Counted from the first letter of the stretch, positions 1 through 12,099 are shown. The stretch: DNA of 64,000 nucleotides from Vandiemenella viatica (GCA_031002005.1 JARYHS010008074.1:278319930-278383929); one strand, 5' to 3'. Notes: generated from the letters alone by a model not told the origin. Numbers and translations are program-made.

Positions 1-156
1 ACTAGGCTATTTGATCCACAATTATTAAATTATATTAATTTATGGAATGTTGAATAAAGAAGAGGAGAGTTTACACAAAATTTTAAACATATGTGTTTTA
101 CTGTGGGACCTCAATGGATATATGTGTCTAATTTGTTATTTAAATGTTTGTTTCAG

Positions 157-276
157 TTGCTGTGGAATACCTTGGTCCAAACCCTGGTGTAACTGGTTTT
201 GGTGTGATTGAAGATACACTCTCATTTTTTGTGCTATTTAATTATATCATCCCCATTTCTTTGTATGTCACTATTG
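157..276 (+). CDS. P4-ATPase (lipid flippase) exon, TM3-TM4 region
   Basis: Internal exon of a phospholipid-transporting P4-ATPase, a membrane pump that moves phospholipids to the cytosolic leaflet. It follows a pyrimidine-rich stretch ending in AG (155-156) and is followed by GTAAGT (277). With two bases carried in, it encodes 39 residues containing IEDTLSFFVLFNYIIPISLYVT: a hydrophobic membrane segment with the PISL motif that marks P4-ATPases in the fourth membrane helix. One base (G276) is left over and joins AA at 25412 to make the Glu codon, giving the family sequence YVTIEMQKFLGS. The wording is closest to class VI (ATP11-type) members; the exact paralogue cannot be named from three exons. 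Earlier exons lie upstream of the window. Confidence 0.93.
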
Positions 277-1211
277 GTAAGTGAAAATTTTTTTGCCAAG
301 ACTATTGTTAATAGTTTCATCCCCTATTGAAATAAACAAATATGTGCAAAAAACGAAGCACAATTTACGTATCCTTTGTTTTGTAGGCAGATATAACTTT
401 TGTTACCAAACTTTCTTAAATGTTTAACAGGGTTTGATGGAGTGTTTGGTTATGAGGAAAAGCAGATTGTTAAATTAATATTACCAGTACAGAAATTCTT
501 TGATGATAAATTGCGATTCTTGAAAGGGAGAGTTTCCTTAGGTACCTTTGTTAAGAACATTTAATGTTATAAATTGCTGTACTCGTCTGATTAAAAAAAA
601 AAATCAGATTGTGCGGAACTAAATTAAATAATATGTCAAAAATTATAACTGAAAAGGTATGCAGAATATAAAAGCATCATTATTTAATATCAAATTTTTC
701 TGTCACAAGCCATTTATTTTCCTTGATATCTAACCAAAATACATAATAGAGTTGAAAAATTAAGATCTCTGCTTTTGTGAGGTTATATATTAAGAAAGAA
801 ATTTTTAAGTTTTGTCAAAATTGGGGCAGCAAAATATTGTTTGAAGCCATGGCAATCACAAAGTTCTTGCACTGCCTCAGAAAATTCCTACTGCTTAAAG
901 GGAAAAGTATCAATATTTCCACGTGTTTTTGTGTTATGAACCGTTTATCTTCCTTGATATCCAACTGAAATAGAGGAATCATTTTAAAGATTAAGATCTC
1001 CACTAAGGATTTTTTTGGAATGTTTGACTTTTCCTAACAATGAAATAAAACCAGTTAATAATATTTTCCCTATTTTTTTGCACATTCAAGTAACTTCTTC
1101 TATGTTCTTATCCATAATTATTTTAACCCATTGTTGATCCTTCAATTTCATAACATAATTATATAATTTTTAGACTCATCATTCAATAGTCTCCCCCCAG
1201 TCATCATAGTA
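277..1211. other. Intron sequence, no recognisable feature
   Basis: AT-rich intron sequence between the first exon and the first Tigger element. It holds short poly-A and poly-T runs and no open frame that resembles a known protein. The small overlapping frames near 777-1003 on the two strands have no family resemblance. Confidence 0.6.
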
Positions 1212-2158
1212 CATTAGAGCATTGGTTATCCAAACTAACTGGGGGACATAGGTGTTCAGAAAACCGGTTTATTCAGATAATCAAACTGTGTACTTTTATT
1301 TAATAATAAAAACCATATTTATAATAATAAAAATCTCTTTTATTAAATGGTAATAGAAATCAACATCATAAAAATTCTGGTGCAGACAGCCTAGTAATCT
1401 GTGTACTACATACATATGCATGTGGGTACAGATTAATGTTTTTTAAAAAAATTCTTAATTTGTCGAAGCAAGCCCACCCCCTTATGCACAGCTAAGTCAC
1501 GTACTTTTTTCAGGACAAATATCTGATACTGGTCACTTTCATCTTGAGCTTCAAACCATTGCAAAGCAGTAGCTAAGCATGCAAATGCTTCAGAAGCAGT
1601 ATGTATATTTTTTCATGGTTTTCTGACCCTCTAGTTGATGAGGTGCTGGCAGTGGTAGCTTCAAGTCTAAAATTTGTTTCTCCTACATAACTTGGTACCC
1701 TGGAACTGCATCAATGTCATTCATCCACTCTCGAACTTCTTCTTCTTCACATTCATTGAGTTTTTTTAGCATATTTAACATTTCACATTGCGAATTTTCT
1801 ACTTCACTCGAAATTGTATTTGAGACTTTTTCAAATTCTGGTCTTTTTCTCTGTTCCAATCATGTAACATGCATCTTTCAAATAACTCTTTTATGATTTC
1901 CGATTAGGCTTTCTTCTCCCTCCTCTTCTCCTTTCTTTTATAACAATCACTTACATAATGATAATCTAAAATATCATTTGAAAGTCTCAATAACTTCTTG
2001 ATCCAAAAGCTGTAATAAGGAGATTACATTAGTTGGCAGAAATATAACTTTTATACACTCGTCTTTTTCATTTTATATGTCACATGATTGATGAGTTGGT
2101 GTGTTATCAAGAAGTAATAAAGTTGTATCCCTTTTGCCATTCTTTAAATAACAGGCTT

Positions 2159-2520
2159 TTACATGGGTTTAAAAACTTCCATAATCCTTTCTGTAAAAAT
2201 TTTACTATTCAACCAGGCACTGTTTTGCAAGATGTAAACGATAGTCATTAAAGACATATTAACAATGAAGTTTTTTGCTTTTACCAATGACCAGCATAGG
2301 AAGTTGGTGGCTACCAGTAGGATTATCACAAGCAAAAGGAGTGATATGATCCTTGCGTACTTTAGGACCATGTGCTGCTGACTCACAATGTGAAGCAAAA
2401 GTTTTTTGTTGCAAAGCCTTCCAACTGAGCCCAGTTTTGTCAGCATTGTAAACTTTTTCAAGAGCATAATCTTCTTTCTTCAATTCGTCCATTACTTTGA
2501 TTTTGAAAGAATCAGCAGAC
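2159..2520 (-). pseudogene. Tigger-type transposase fragment (DDE domain)
   Basis: Two overlapping - strand frames read as a pogo/Tigger transposase. The first aspartate block is YNADKTGLSWKALQQKT, followed by a strand with the sequence RKDHITPFACDNPTGSHQLP and the usual VIGKSKK. A shift then leads to a block with AWLNSKIFTERIMEVFKP, which corresponds to the WM-F-W-F region of the family. The second and third catalytic aspartates are not recoverable. The frame breaks and the stops mark this as a dead copy; it is clearly diverged from the Tigger at 8177-10366, so it is a separate family. Confidence 0.8.
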
Positions 2521-2640
2521 AGTTTATCTCTTTATATTTGAAGCTTATGAATGCTATGTCTCAACTTAAACCATTTTAACCAGTCCATGCTTCTTTGAAA
2601 ATTTGACAGCCCTCCAAGATTTCCCTCCAAGTTTTTCCCT

Positions 2641-3703
2641 AAATTTTAATTTAAATTTAATTTAATTTAATTGCAATAGAGCACAGGCTCCGGTGGAAAT
2701 TTCCCTACACATCCATCTTCCCCCTATCCTGCACCTGCCTACACTTGCCCTCTACAAATTTTATCTTTAAATTCTTTCAAAGTTTTTGGTAAATTATTCA
2801 TCATTTCTCTTGGTAACTCATTCCAATCCCTGACACCCTTACCTAAAAAAGAGAATCTTCCTACACCCTTGTGCCTGAAATCGAGTGCCAGCTTGTGGTC
2901 ATGGTCATCTTTTCCCTTCCATGCACTACTTTTCATACCTATTGCAATATCTTTCCATGCCTCATCGCCAGTAAATGCCCTGTACACACCCATGACCTCC
3001 TGTCTTGCAATGAATCCCATTCCAGCTCCTTTATCATATCCGTCACTGATTGCATTCTGCGATAATTTCCAGAAACGAATCTAGCAGCCCTTTTTTGCAC
3101 CCTCTCCAACTCCTGTATTTGATACGTAAAATAAGGGTCCCATTCTACACTACCATATTCGAGCAATGGTCTGACCAAAGTTTTGTAACCAAATTCCTTG
3201 ACTTCTCTCGTACATCCCCTCATCACTCTCTCCAACAAGTGCAGAACTTTGAAACCTTTTCCTACCACCTGTCCTATGTGTCCTGTCCAGTTAAGTTAGT
3301 TATCAAAAGTAATTCCAAGATATTTTCATTTCAAGTCTTCAGCAAGCAATTCTTTCCCCACCTTATATTCATAATTAACCTTTTGTTTTTATTTGTGTAT
3401 CTAATAAGCTGACTCTTCTTTGCATTTATCTTCATTCCATGTTTACCAACCCAATTAGATATCCTGTCCAGATCACCCTGCAACTGTTGACAACCCTCTA
3501 TCGTTTTGATTCTTTTATACAGCATTATGTCATCTGCAAACAATCTAATTTCAGATAGTAAACAATCAACACAATTATTCATTATTAGAATAATGAATAG
3601 CAATGGTCCCAATACGCTACCCTGTGGCACACCCATTTTTACTTCAACTTCTTTTGATACTACATTTCCTACCCTAACTTTGAACTGACTTTTCACATAG
3701 AAT
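2641..3703 (-). mobile_element. Non-LTR retrotransposon, 5'-truncated RT and 3' end, nested in Tigger
   Basis: On the - strand it encodes the second half of a reverse transcriptase in three frames: motif B MGVPQGSVLGPLLF, motif C FADDIMLY (residues near 3530), then the thumb-like LLEYGSVEWDP and QKRAARFV segments, ending LPKTLKEFKDKICRG near 2760. The 3' end, toward 2641, is a short conserved tail (GGAGCCTGTGCTC, then TTGCAATTAAATTAAAT). The 5' end is cut at about 3703, where the Tigger transposase sequence resumes, so this is an ordinary truncated target-primed insertion into the Tigger. At least two frameshifts. Related 3' ends occur at 12100, 32240 and 35266. The clade (jockey/R1/CR1 group) is not certain. 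Confidence 0.85.
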
Positions 3704-4129
3704 AGGGCCAGAGATTGGTTCTACTTGCAACATTTTTTGTGTAAACCATTCATTAACTGCTTCATCTAGATCTGTGTTTGTGGGTCTTCATAGTTTAATG
3801 ACTTGTTGATCCATTAGTAGAAGCTAACTTTCATTTAAAATTTGTTTGCTTGTCTTTTGTTTCTTTATATCCATAATATTCAACTTGGCAGCATTGTAGT
3901 CCTGTTATTTATGTTTCATAGAAAGAATAATACACTAAAGTTTAGCCATTTCAAATAGTGAGTTTACACAACAAATTTGGCAAAAGTGTTCAATTACTAT
4001 AGAATGCAAAGGATTATTCAGTGACATTAACTCTGTATGGGGGCAACCATGCCACTCTCCCTGTGTTCAGCTAATCATTCATTCGGTTGACCAGATGGTT
4101 GGATAACTGAAGCTCTACTGTATTTGTAA

Positions 4130-4780
4130 AAGGATGTTTACTTTCCTCACTGCTGTTGTTGCTTAGTTGTTTCAATTGTTCTCTGCTGCATTGCTGTTTT
4201 CTAACTGCAAGGTTCTCTCTTCTTACTGACTTTGAGTCTTCTCGCCTCCTTATTTGCTGGTTCTATGCTTTTCATTATTTTCTTTTGGAATAAACGTGTC
4301 TATCACCATCTTTTTAAACTGATCCCACTTCTTCTTCACCTTACTAAACCCCTCCTTCTACATACTGAACCTTTCCCTGAATTATCTGTTCAAATCTGAA
4401 ATCTGATTATGTATATAATTGTACCAATATTCATATTCAATTTTGGCCAATGATTTATTAAAACCTCTCATATCCATCAGAACTGCTTCATGAGCAGGCT
4501 TTTGTTCTGTAACCTGAGACCCCATAAAGTTATTTTCAAGGTTATTAGGAACATTTCCAACAAATTTTGTCACCTAGTACTCTGCTCCAACAATAAACTT
4601 TACTTCCTCCATTATAGTATTTGCATCTCCCACCAAACACCAAGTTCTGAAAATAAATTTAATTTATTCCTTAATACCTCCTCCTAGTCACTGAACTACA
4701 CCATTAGTAGCCAAGTTCCTTAATTTATCTTTCAAATCCACGCAGAAATCAATCTTCAGTAACTGATAACTATGGCTATT
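4130..4780 (-). mobile_element. Endonuclease fragment of a non-LTR element
   Basis: A - strand frame at 4382-4573 reads like the end of an APE-type endonuclease domain: a SQVTEQKPAHEAVLMDM block that lines up with the family GLSDHEAVLVEI, followed by a linker typical of EN-to-RT spacers (WDQFKKMVIDTFIP, running on toward 4290). The catalytic SDH has been lost (PAH). The Tigger at 1212-4120 inserted downstream of it. Similar endonuclease text is seen on the + strand at 53041-53200. Confidence 0.5.
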
Positions 4781-4799
4781 TTTAGGTGCTGTTGTCACT

Positions 4800-6550
4800 G
4801 CAGCTAGACAAAACATCCCCTGAGATTATAGAAAACAATACATTCCATGTTGGATTACATCTATTCCAACTATTTATGAAATTTATCAAAAACTGGTGAC
4901 CCTGAAACAGGGAAAAGAATATTAGAAAAACTGAATGAAGGAAGGACACAATAATGGAAAGATCTAACTTCTCAGTTAAGCTTTATTCACTCAAGTAGGA
5001 AAGTATGGACACTCCTCAAAAACCTTAAACACATTCAAAGAGGAGCCAAGAAAAACACCAACTGAAATGGCATTACATATCAGAGCAAGAGCTGATAAAA
5101 TTTCAACAGATCTCGCAATAAAGAAATAGATAGAAAGAGAGATTATTGATGTTTATAACAAGGTCCAAAATCATTAAGCCTCAAAGAAGTTGAGAAAGTC
5201 ATCAAAATGTTAAAACAGAGGAAGGCTGCAGGTTTAGATGGCATTTTCCCAGAGTTCATTAGATATCTTGGGAAACAGGGAAGAACATAGCTCAAGAGCT
5301 TCTTCAGTGATATCCTGGACACTGGGATCATCCCCCCGGAATTCAAGATGGCTTACTTACAGACATCAGTAACTTTTGTGCCATATGATATGGTATGGTT
5401 GGATGGACTACTACATAGTACTCTGCCAGAAACTTACATCACCCCTAAAGAACATGCTGACAAACCAATATTTCTAGGTCACCATGGGGCAAAAGACAAG
5501 TAAGTCATTTACAGTAAAAAATAAACTACTCTTCAGCTTTTACACCAATGACATGTCTGACACTATCTGCAACAAATTCTGCTATGCTAATGACAGCTAT
5601 CACTGTCCAAACTGCCACATGAGAGAAGGTAAATCATTCTCTCAAATGATTTAGAAACGTTGAGTGCATACTTTGTGAAGTAGAGACTCTGTCCAAACCT
5701 GAATTACGCACATTCGATCTTGATAATTGAATAGCACATCAACAGCTCAAAGTAAACTTCTGTCAACAAAGGTTTAAACACAGTTTCTGCCCTGAGTATC
5801 TTGACATCGCATTAGATAATTCCTTAATGCTAAAAAAATAAAATAATAATAATAAAAAATATCACCTTAAAAACATGTCAGAAACTTAATACTTGAAACA
5901 ACATCATGAAGATGCTAGTCAACACTTCATGGATAGCTGATGTGGTCTCACTGTATATAAGTGCTCTCACCATGATTTATCCTGAAGCTAAGTACTGTGC
6001 TCCAGTGTGGCAATGTAGTGCTCATACTACAAAAATTGATATATATCTGAACAAGTGTATGAGAATCATAACTAATACATTAAAATCCACCCCAATCCCT
6101 TGGTTACATGTCACTAGTAACATACCATCTCCAGAAGTAAGACAGCAAGAAGCCACAGCGCGTGAACGGAGAAAGTTACATCACCCTGACTATCTATAGG
6201 GTCTCCAAATCCATGAGGTTCTTAATGACCTACCCCCACTTGTCTTAAATCAAGAAATACATTATAGCATGAGGTATATGACCACAATGTCAAGAAAAAC
6301 TGATGACAAAGCTGAAACTCTTCACCTGTGAAACACCAAGATAATCAAGATCCTAGAAGTAGAATTCCGGGATTCTATCTAAAGAGACACCAGTGGGTAA
6401 ACAAAACCATTTAATAACAGGCCATGCAAAATGCAATGTCATGCTCTATAAGTTAGGACTTTGGAATTCTCCTTCCCAGATTGCGGAGCACATCATTCAG
6501 GAATGCTCTAAGATTTTTTTTTTATTTACAATTTCATTCCTCCCAGCTGA

Positions 6551-6585
<35 letters not shown>

Positions 6586-6775
6586 TGCTTAACATCTCTT
6601 AACAGCGAGGTCTTTAGAGACGGGTACAAGATGTTATCAGTGCTACACCTTCCTTCTTAAGACTGTTAAGACTGCTGCAACTACTAGACATCGATTTGTG
6701 AATGCTGCCAACATTCTTGTCCTTGTATATATTTATTTAGTTGCTTAGGCATATGATAAATAAATACCAGTAAAA
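4800..6775 (+). mobile_element. Degenerate non-LTR retrotransposon (RT domain)
   Basis: A decayed + strand reverse transcriptase. Recognisable pieces are KMLKQRKAAGLDGIFPEFIR (5205-5265), a stretch reading FYTNDMSD then FCYANDSY near 5540-5600 where the catalytic YADD has become YAND, and a C-terminal module at 5906-6199 (EAKYCAPVWQCSAHT then LNKCMRIITNTLKSTPIPWL) that is typical of one animal non-LTR group. Frames change many times. A poly-T run at 6550-6582 lies inside the 3' region, and the copy appears to end at an ATGATAAATAAATA tail near 6770. Inactive. Confidence 0.7.
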
Positions 6776-7400
6776 TTTAGTTCTATTTGCAAACCAGTAT
6801 GACTACTTCTTGACTGATTCCTCTTCTATCTCTGCAGTACATTCCATAACCATTGAGGAAAACCCAATTTTTGAATGCTCCTCCCTTAAACAGATCTCTG
6901 ATAATTATTTGGTGTTTGTGGATCTCTATTAAATATTAAATTATATTACTTTGTTCTTTATATTCCTTGAAATCTCATATCTGTTTTTGGCATATTCTAA
7001 TCATTCATCTTCACCATCTTTTAATGACATTCCTTTCATTGCTTCAACAATTTCTCTTGTATTTATGATTTCTCAGTATCCCTTTGGTAACTTATTTTCC
7101 TCCCCAATCTGGCAGCTTCCAACTATTTCTTTTTATTTTATTTTTTTAATAAAGTGGAATTGTAAGGTCACCCTTACAGCTTCAACCAACAATTCAGATG
7201 GTACTGTCATCCTCCTTCATGCCTAGTGAAATACACCTTCCAAAAGCTCCCCCAAACACAACCTGAGTTGTGGACCTAATGTCATTTACAAGCAGATTAC
7301 CAGTGTCACAACTGAGTACAACTGAGACCAATCATGACATATCAGGAAATTGATATGTTGTGTCTCCTTCTTTCCTGGTATTCATAGATCATAGTTCTGA
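6776..7400. other. Intergenic-repeat remnant, probably old non-LTR linker
   Basis: No clear gene. The stretch 6940-7110 is reminiscent of 13370-13560 (both contain ACAATTTCTCTTGTATTTATG-like and TTGGTAACTTAT-like phrases), so both may be - strand remains of the same EN/RT linker region. I could not recover a coding frame. Confidence 0.35.
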
Positions 7401-8174
7401 GTTACTGGAAATACAAAGAAAAAAAATATGGTCTTGCCTGCTTACTGCAATGGAATAAGGAGTGACAGAGATGAGGTACTAGGAGATAAATTAATTTCAT
7501 ATTCAGAATATACAGATGGACAGTGTTTGCCATTATTTGTGCAGACTTTAATTTACTAGGTGTGGAACAGGAAGGAAATAAGATTAAAAGCACAAGAGAG
7601 CAATGATTTGAGAATATCTTACTGAGGGAACAAAGCTTTATGAGATGTTAACTTTGTGGAGTTTCAGGTTATAAAAGGATTATATGGTCAGTTCTGATGC
7701 AGTTTTGATGGATCTCAGAGCATTTAGTTTACAAGTGGCAAGAATGGGAAGTGGTTTTAAGTACAATTATAAAAAGGCATAAATCCAAGAATTCAAGGGA
7801 GATTCGAAAGAAAGGTTGTGAATATGGGAGGAAGGAATGACTACAGTGTAGAGTAAGTGAAAATAGTTAAAGGAATAATGAGTATGGAGGAATAAATATT
7901 TGTTCCAAAACAAGATAAAGAAAAGCATAGAAACGTCATTCTATAACAGGAGGGTGAAAAGGCCAGAGAGGTTGGAACACATTATAGTAGGAGCTTCCAA
8001 AACATTTTCCTAGCCCCCCTCCCCTCTTCCAATAAAAGAAAAGTTCTCACCCCCCTTCCCTGCCAACAATTTTGTTATTAAAAAGGTCAATGCCTACTTC
8101 TCAGTACTAACTCAATGAGTATATAATGCTAGAATAAAGTTTTTCAACTTTAAGAGGCAATAAAGGCGACACAT
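7400..8174 (+). mobile_element. Non-LTR endonuclease-linker remnant
   Basis: This stretch resembles 47640-48250 and 50757-53400 in order and wording: a segment like ATTAATTTCATATTCAGAAT, then a short gap, then ACAGTGTAGAGTAAGTG and AATGAGTATGGAGGAATAAATATTT. In the 53-kb copy that order belongs to an APE-type endonuclease and the linker to RT. It is too broken to translate. The second Tigger inserted at its 3' side (TA at 8175). Confidence 0.4.
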
Positions 8175-8176
8175 TA

Positions 8177-10366
8177 CAGTAGAGTCCCGCTAATCCGAAC
8201 CCCGGTAATCCGAACGTCCGGTTAATCCGAACATGGCAAAGCATTACATAGTCTTAATATAAAAAATGGTAAAAGAATTAAAACACCCTGAAAATACAGT
8301 TCATACGCTATATAATTGTGTAGTTAACTACTGTACATGTACACAATTTTAATTTATACAGAAAAATTAGCTAGAAAAGATTAAATTTAAAAAGTGCATA
8401 ACACTGAAAGAAAAACTGCCAAACTTACGATAGTAGTTACAACGGTTAGAAACACACATTTCATCCCTACTTTTTAGAGCACAGAAACTCAGTAATTGTT
8501 TTTTGGCGTAATGAAGACCGTCTGTTATATGACGCAAAGTTGCGCCATCGTCTGATAAACATTAAATCAGCTGGTGTAGCAGTGGTCTGTTGCTCCATAT
8601 ATCGTAGCGCGAGATCAAAGGCTTCTGCCGCGTCAGTGTGTGACACCAATTCTCCTTTGTCACATTCCGTCTCATTGTCACTTTCGTCGTAACATTCCAC
8701 TTCTACCTGGTCTTGAGTCACAGCAGCCACTAAATCAACATCAGTAAGGTGCTCCAGTATTGAATCATCCGCTGCCATCCATTCATCTACGTCTGCTTCA
8801 CAGGCTTCTTCACATCCAGGGATTGTCTGTACCATTTTTAGGAAACTCTCCTCTTCATTTTCAGCTGGTATGTCCTGAAATTCAAGAGATGTCCATAGTT
8901 TTCTCCAAGATTTTCTCAAAGTGTTTTCTGAAATTTTCTGCCATGCCTCAGCAGCCCAATAAACAACATCCTTTAGATTTTTTTTTTTTTTTTGATTTTT
9001 TCAACTAAAGGAATGTTATCATCTTGGATCAGCATTCTAAAGAATTGTTTTCTGTAAATCAGTTTTAATTTTTGTAGTACGCCGTGGTCCATCGGCTGTA
9101 GAAGTGGTGTAGCATTCGGCGGCAAAAACTTCGCCACGATTTCTCCATCACATAATTCCTCAGTGCTGGGGTGAGATGGTGCGTTATCAATCAAAAGGAT
9201 AGCACGGGGAGGCAAATTATTTTCCTTGGAAAACCGCCGGACAGAGGGAACAAACTGGTCGTGAAACCATTCTTTGAACAGCTTACCATCCATCCATGCT
9301 TTTTTCTGGTTGCGATAGTATACATGTAGGGATTTCATGTTGCAGTTTTTGAAAGCTCTGGGGCTAACAGATTTGCCGATCATCATTAAAGGGAGCTTGT
9401 GATTACCAGCAGTGTTGCTGCACACTAGTAAAGTCACACGATCTTTGCTCATTTTAAAGCCAGGAGCTTGGACTTCTGCTTTTGATGCCAGGCTTTTTGT
9501 TGGCAATGCCCTAAAATTAAGGTCTGTCTCGTCAGCATTATAAATTTGTTGGGGAGAATAATTTCCCTCTCTTATCAGTTTATTAAATTCATGCACGTAT
9601 TCCTTCGCTGCATCATGGTCAGAAGAAAGCTTCTCTCCAGTAATTGTTAGCTGACGAATCCCATGACGTTTTTTTAAATCTGTCCAACCAACCCGTACTC
9701 GCATTAAAAGACTCATCACCATTCATTAATTTGTTTAGGTAAACAGCCTTTTCCTGAAACATTGGTCCACTCAGAGGAGTTCCCCTTTCTCTTTCCTGTG
9801 TAAACCAAAAGAAAAGAGCTTCATCCACTTTATCGTACTGGGACTGTTTCAGAGTCTGCCGAATCTCGAGTGTTTTTCCCGAAGACGTTGCGCAGCACTG
9901 TTCAAGCTGCACTCGGTTCTTCTTCCAATCACAAATGGTTGCCTTACCAACACCTAGTTCCGTCGCCAGCTTAGATACATTCTCACCACTGTCCAATCGC
10001 TTCAAAGCATCCAGTTTTTCTCTGAGAAACTTCGTATGTTTCCGTTTACTCATGGCAATAACACGCTAGTGTACACGAATTTTGTAAGTGTGTTAGCAAT
10101 CGATTACTAAGATTAACTCAGCAGTTCGCGAGCCGTCTGAGAGTGCACTGACCACGAACACTTCAAACATCTCAACAATAAAGGGAGGGAGTGAGAGTGA
10201 GCCAATGTTCACCCAGTTGTTCCCAATTGTTACCATGCTGTACCTACTTATATGCATGGTATACTCCATTGTAGAAATTAGTCACTGTAACTCCGGCTAA
10301 TCCGAACAAATCGGTAATCCGAACAAGGCCCGGTCCCAATTAGTTCGGATTAGCGAGACTCTACTG
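8177..10366 (-). mobile_element. Tigger/pogo-like DNA transposon with intact ends
   Basis: The inverted terminal repeats are CAGTAGAGTCCCGCTAATCC at 8177 and CAGTAGAGTCTCGCTAATCC read inward from 10366; over 24 bases there is one mismatch. The target duplication TA is present on both sides (8175-8176, 10367-10368). Just inside, the phrase TAATCCGAAC repeats three times at the left end and again near 10300, a subterminal repeat pattern suited to transposase binding. The single gene inside (8467-10053, - strand) is a frameshifted transposase. Total 2190 bp, which is the usual size for the group. Confidence 0.95.
8467..10053 (-). pseudogene. Tigger transposase, frameshifted
   Basis: Read from 10053 to 8467 this is a complete-length transposase broken by at least two frameshifts. 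Residues 1-50 of the first frame form a Psq/CENP-B helix-turn-helix (SKRKHTKFLREKLDALKRLD, then VSKLATELGVGKATICDWKK). The CENP-B-type second domain follows (FFWFTQERERGTPLSGP, then TGWLDRFKK). The frame changes near 9670, at a poly-T run, and continues as HGIRQLTITGEK. The DDE domain shows YNADETDLNF (first D), ILLIDNAPSHP (second D) and PLLQPMDHGVL (third D), so all three catalytic residues survive. A 16-base T run at 8979-8994 causes the second shift, after which the C-terminal acidic tail (8467-8919) resumes. Recently active by its look, now dead. Confidence 0.92.
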
Positions 10367-10368
10367 TA

Positions 10369-11339
10369 CTTGTAACGGTGGAGAGCTAGGGTCCACTTGG
10401 GAGGTGAAGATACTTCACACCCAAGTCCCACCTGAATGTCTTTATGCCACCTGAGGGTAGGAGGGAGAGTGCACCCACCAGTTTTTGAAACTATACATTA
10501 GAGTAAGAAAACAGTTAATAGGGAACAGATTGAAACAATTAAGCAAAGTTTAATTACAGAAAAGAGATAAAAATGCATCATGTTATGGGTGGGAGAGGAC
10601 CACTGAAAGATGTATCAAGAAATTTCTATGGTTATGTTAGATAACAGAGGGAAGGACAGGGTATACAGATGATTGGGTATAAGGATGGGGAAGCAGGTGC
10701 TGAGGATATGAAGAAGATGGAGACATTAATTATCTGGTTCTGTGAGACTGTGGACTATAATGAATGGGAGAGTGAAAATCAGAGTGGAATCTTTTTCATC
10801 ATACAAGCAGATCTGCATCCAATAGAATAATGAACAAAATTAGTCAGTAATATGTAATTTTTTTCAAAGTATCTCAAAATTCTATTATATAATCAATCCT
10901 TCTGTAAATGGACTAATATCCACTTAGTAACCATCATCACTTTAGTAGTAACTAATTACTAGAGTAAAATTCAGTGAATAATAAAGATGAATCAGTTAGT
11001 TAGTTTGGAAATTATCCTAATATCACAAACTGGAATAATATTTACAGTGCACAATGTGTACACAATATTTAATAATAAAGTGTGTTCATCCTAGATCATC
11101 TGCCTTTATCTGTGGTAAGTGACTTATTTTTCTTACCCTTCTTTATTTTTACACAACATATTTGGCAACATTTTCTTTAATTATACTAATAGTTGTTTTC
11201 CCATGAAAGTGTGTCATGCTTCTCAGAAAGAACAAAAACCATAAATAACTGTGGGAATTAGAACATCATACATTTCTTAAGGGAAATTATATGTGCCTCC
11301 AGGAACAGCCACAGCTATAATTAAAGCTCATTAAAAGCA
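10369..11339. other. Unassigned intron sequence with a PLE 3' scrap
   Basis: No gene seen. Positions 11095-11125 read CATCTGCCTTTATCTGTGGTAAGTGAC, which matches the 3' terminal phrase of the Penelope-like copies at 29817 and 45838, so a very short PLE 3' end may lie here. The rest is AT-rich sequence I cannot place. Confidence 0.4.
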
Positions 11340-11500
11340 TTATTTCAAAATATGTAATAAGGTAATTAAAGCAATTATAAAAATAAACAGAAGATTTATG
11401 ACTCTTGAAAAAAATATGAAGACAGTATGGGATATTGTGAAAAAGGAGACAGGTAAAAATAATCATTTCAATAATGACATACAAGGGCAGATTGTAAAGT
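11340..11500 (+). mobile_element. CR1-like ORF2 linker fragment
   Basis: The + strand reads KAIIKINRRFMT then KNMKTVWDIVKKETGK, which lines up with residues 373-405 of the CR1 ORF2 at 56495-59554 (RKAKNRYISA, then DNKMRTIWNIIKTETGK). A fragment between the endonuclease and the RT. No boundary signals were recognised. Confidence 0.6.
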
Positions 11501-11749
11501 AAGGTTCCCAAAATGCTGGGCCCTCAGGAAGAGGTTTTGGATGAAATTCAACAACACTGCTATGTGTAGTATTTCTACCATACTCAATCCCACCCTGTCA
11601 GCCACTGCTATGCCATGTAGTGTTGGTTCATAAACCATTCATGATGGAGCTGCTAATTGCTGCTACCGCCAAGTGCATAATTCTTTTTTTTTTTTTAATG
11701 GAATAATGATTCCACCAATAAACATTCATTGACCGTTAACAGAAGTGTG

Positions 11750-12015
11750 TGGTGAACAGTGAATTGCTGTTCAACATGTCCCCCAAATGACGTAGGAAGT
11801 TTACAGGTTCTCGTATGGACATTCATGTAGAAGACTGGAGCAGAAGACCTTTGATTTCAGATGAGACAATAGAAAAGGTTGAGGGAATATTGTTAGCGAA
11901 CTTTCTGTGCATGTTCAGTAAAGGAATGATGCATTATGAACTTAAGAAAATCATTTGTTTAAAGACTATACAAACTGTTATAACAAAAGAGCAGAAAGAG
12001 GACCTACTAATATAA
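11750..12015 (+). pseudogene. mariner-like transposase N-terminal fragment (tentative)
   Basis: The + strand frame from about 11800 reads EDWSRRPLISDETIEKVEGI followed by degraded sequence and KTIQTVITKEQ. The first block has the look of the linker between the two helix-turn-helix motifs of mariner-type transposases (SGRP, then ENIEKV), and the last block matches the second helix-turn-helix (SVQTIL). No catalytic part follows and no ends were found. Could be chance similarity. Confidence 0.45.
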
Positions 12016-12099
12016 ATTATTAAAAATGATTCAAGGAAAGGGACAAATGGCAGGTAGTTTACTTTTTTTATATCAGTATTATGTTTTACATTTTGGAAA

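Larger units (their letters stand above)
1212..4120 (-). mobile_element. Tigger/pogo-like DNA transposon, decayed, with nested RT fragment
   Basis: The ends are imperfect inverted repeats: CATTAGAGCATTGGTTATCC at 1212 and, on the other strand, CAGTAGAGCTTCAGTTATCC ending at 4120 (16 of 20 match). Both are bordered by the dinucleotide TA (1210-1211 and 4121-4122), the duplication expected for the Tc1/mariner/pogo group. The - strand encodes pieces of a Tigger transposase: an N-terminal part near 3700-3950 (reading NEWFTQK then a PISGP-like block) and a DDE part at 2159-2520. A non-LTR fragment (2641-3703) has been inserted between them. Multiple stops make it inactive. It sits inside older non-LTR sequence (see 4130-4780). 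Confidence 0.8.

Noticed and set aside
421..545. Possible extra flippase exon after TTTAACAG
   Set aside because: The frame has no similarity to the P4-ATPase between TM4 and the next known exon, and the 276/25412 join is already exact.
8760..9008. + strand frame over the Tigger
   Set aside because: Antisense shadow of the transposase; ends in a poly-T run.
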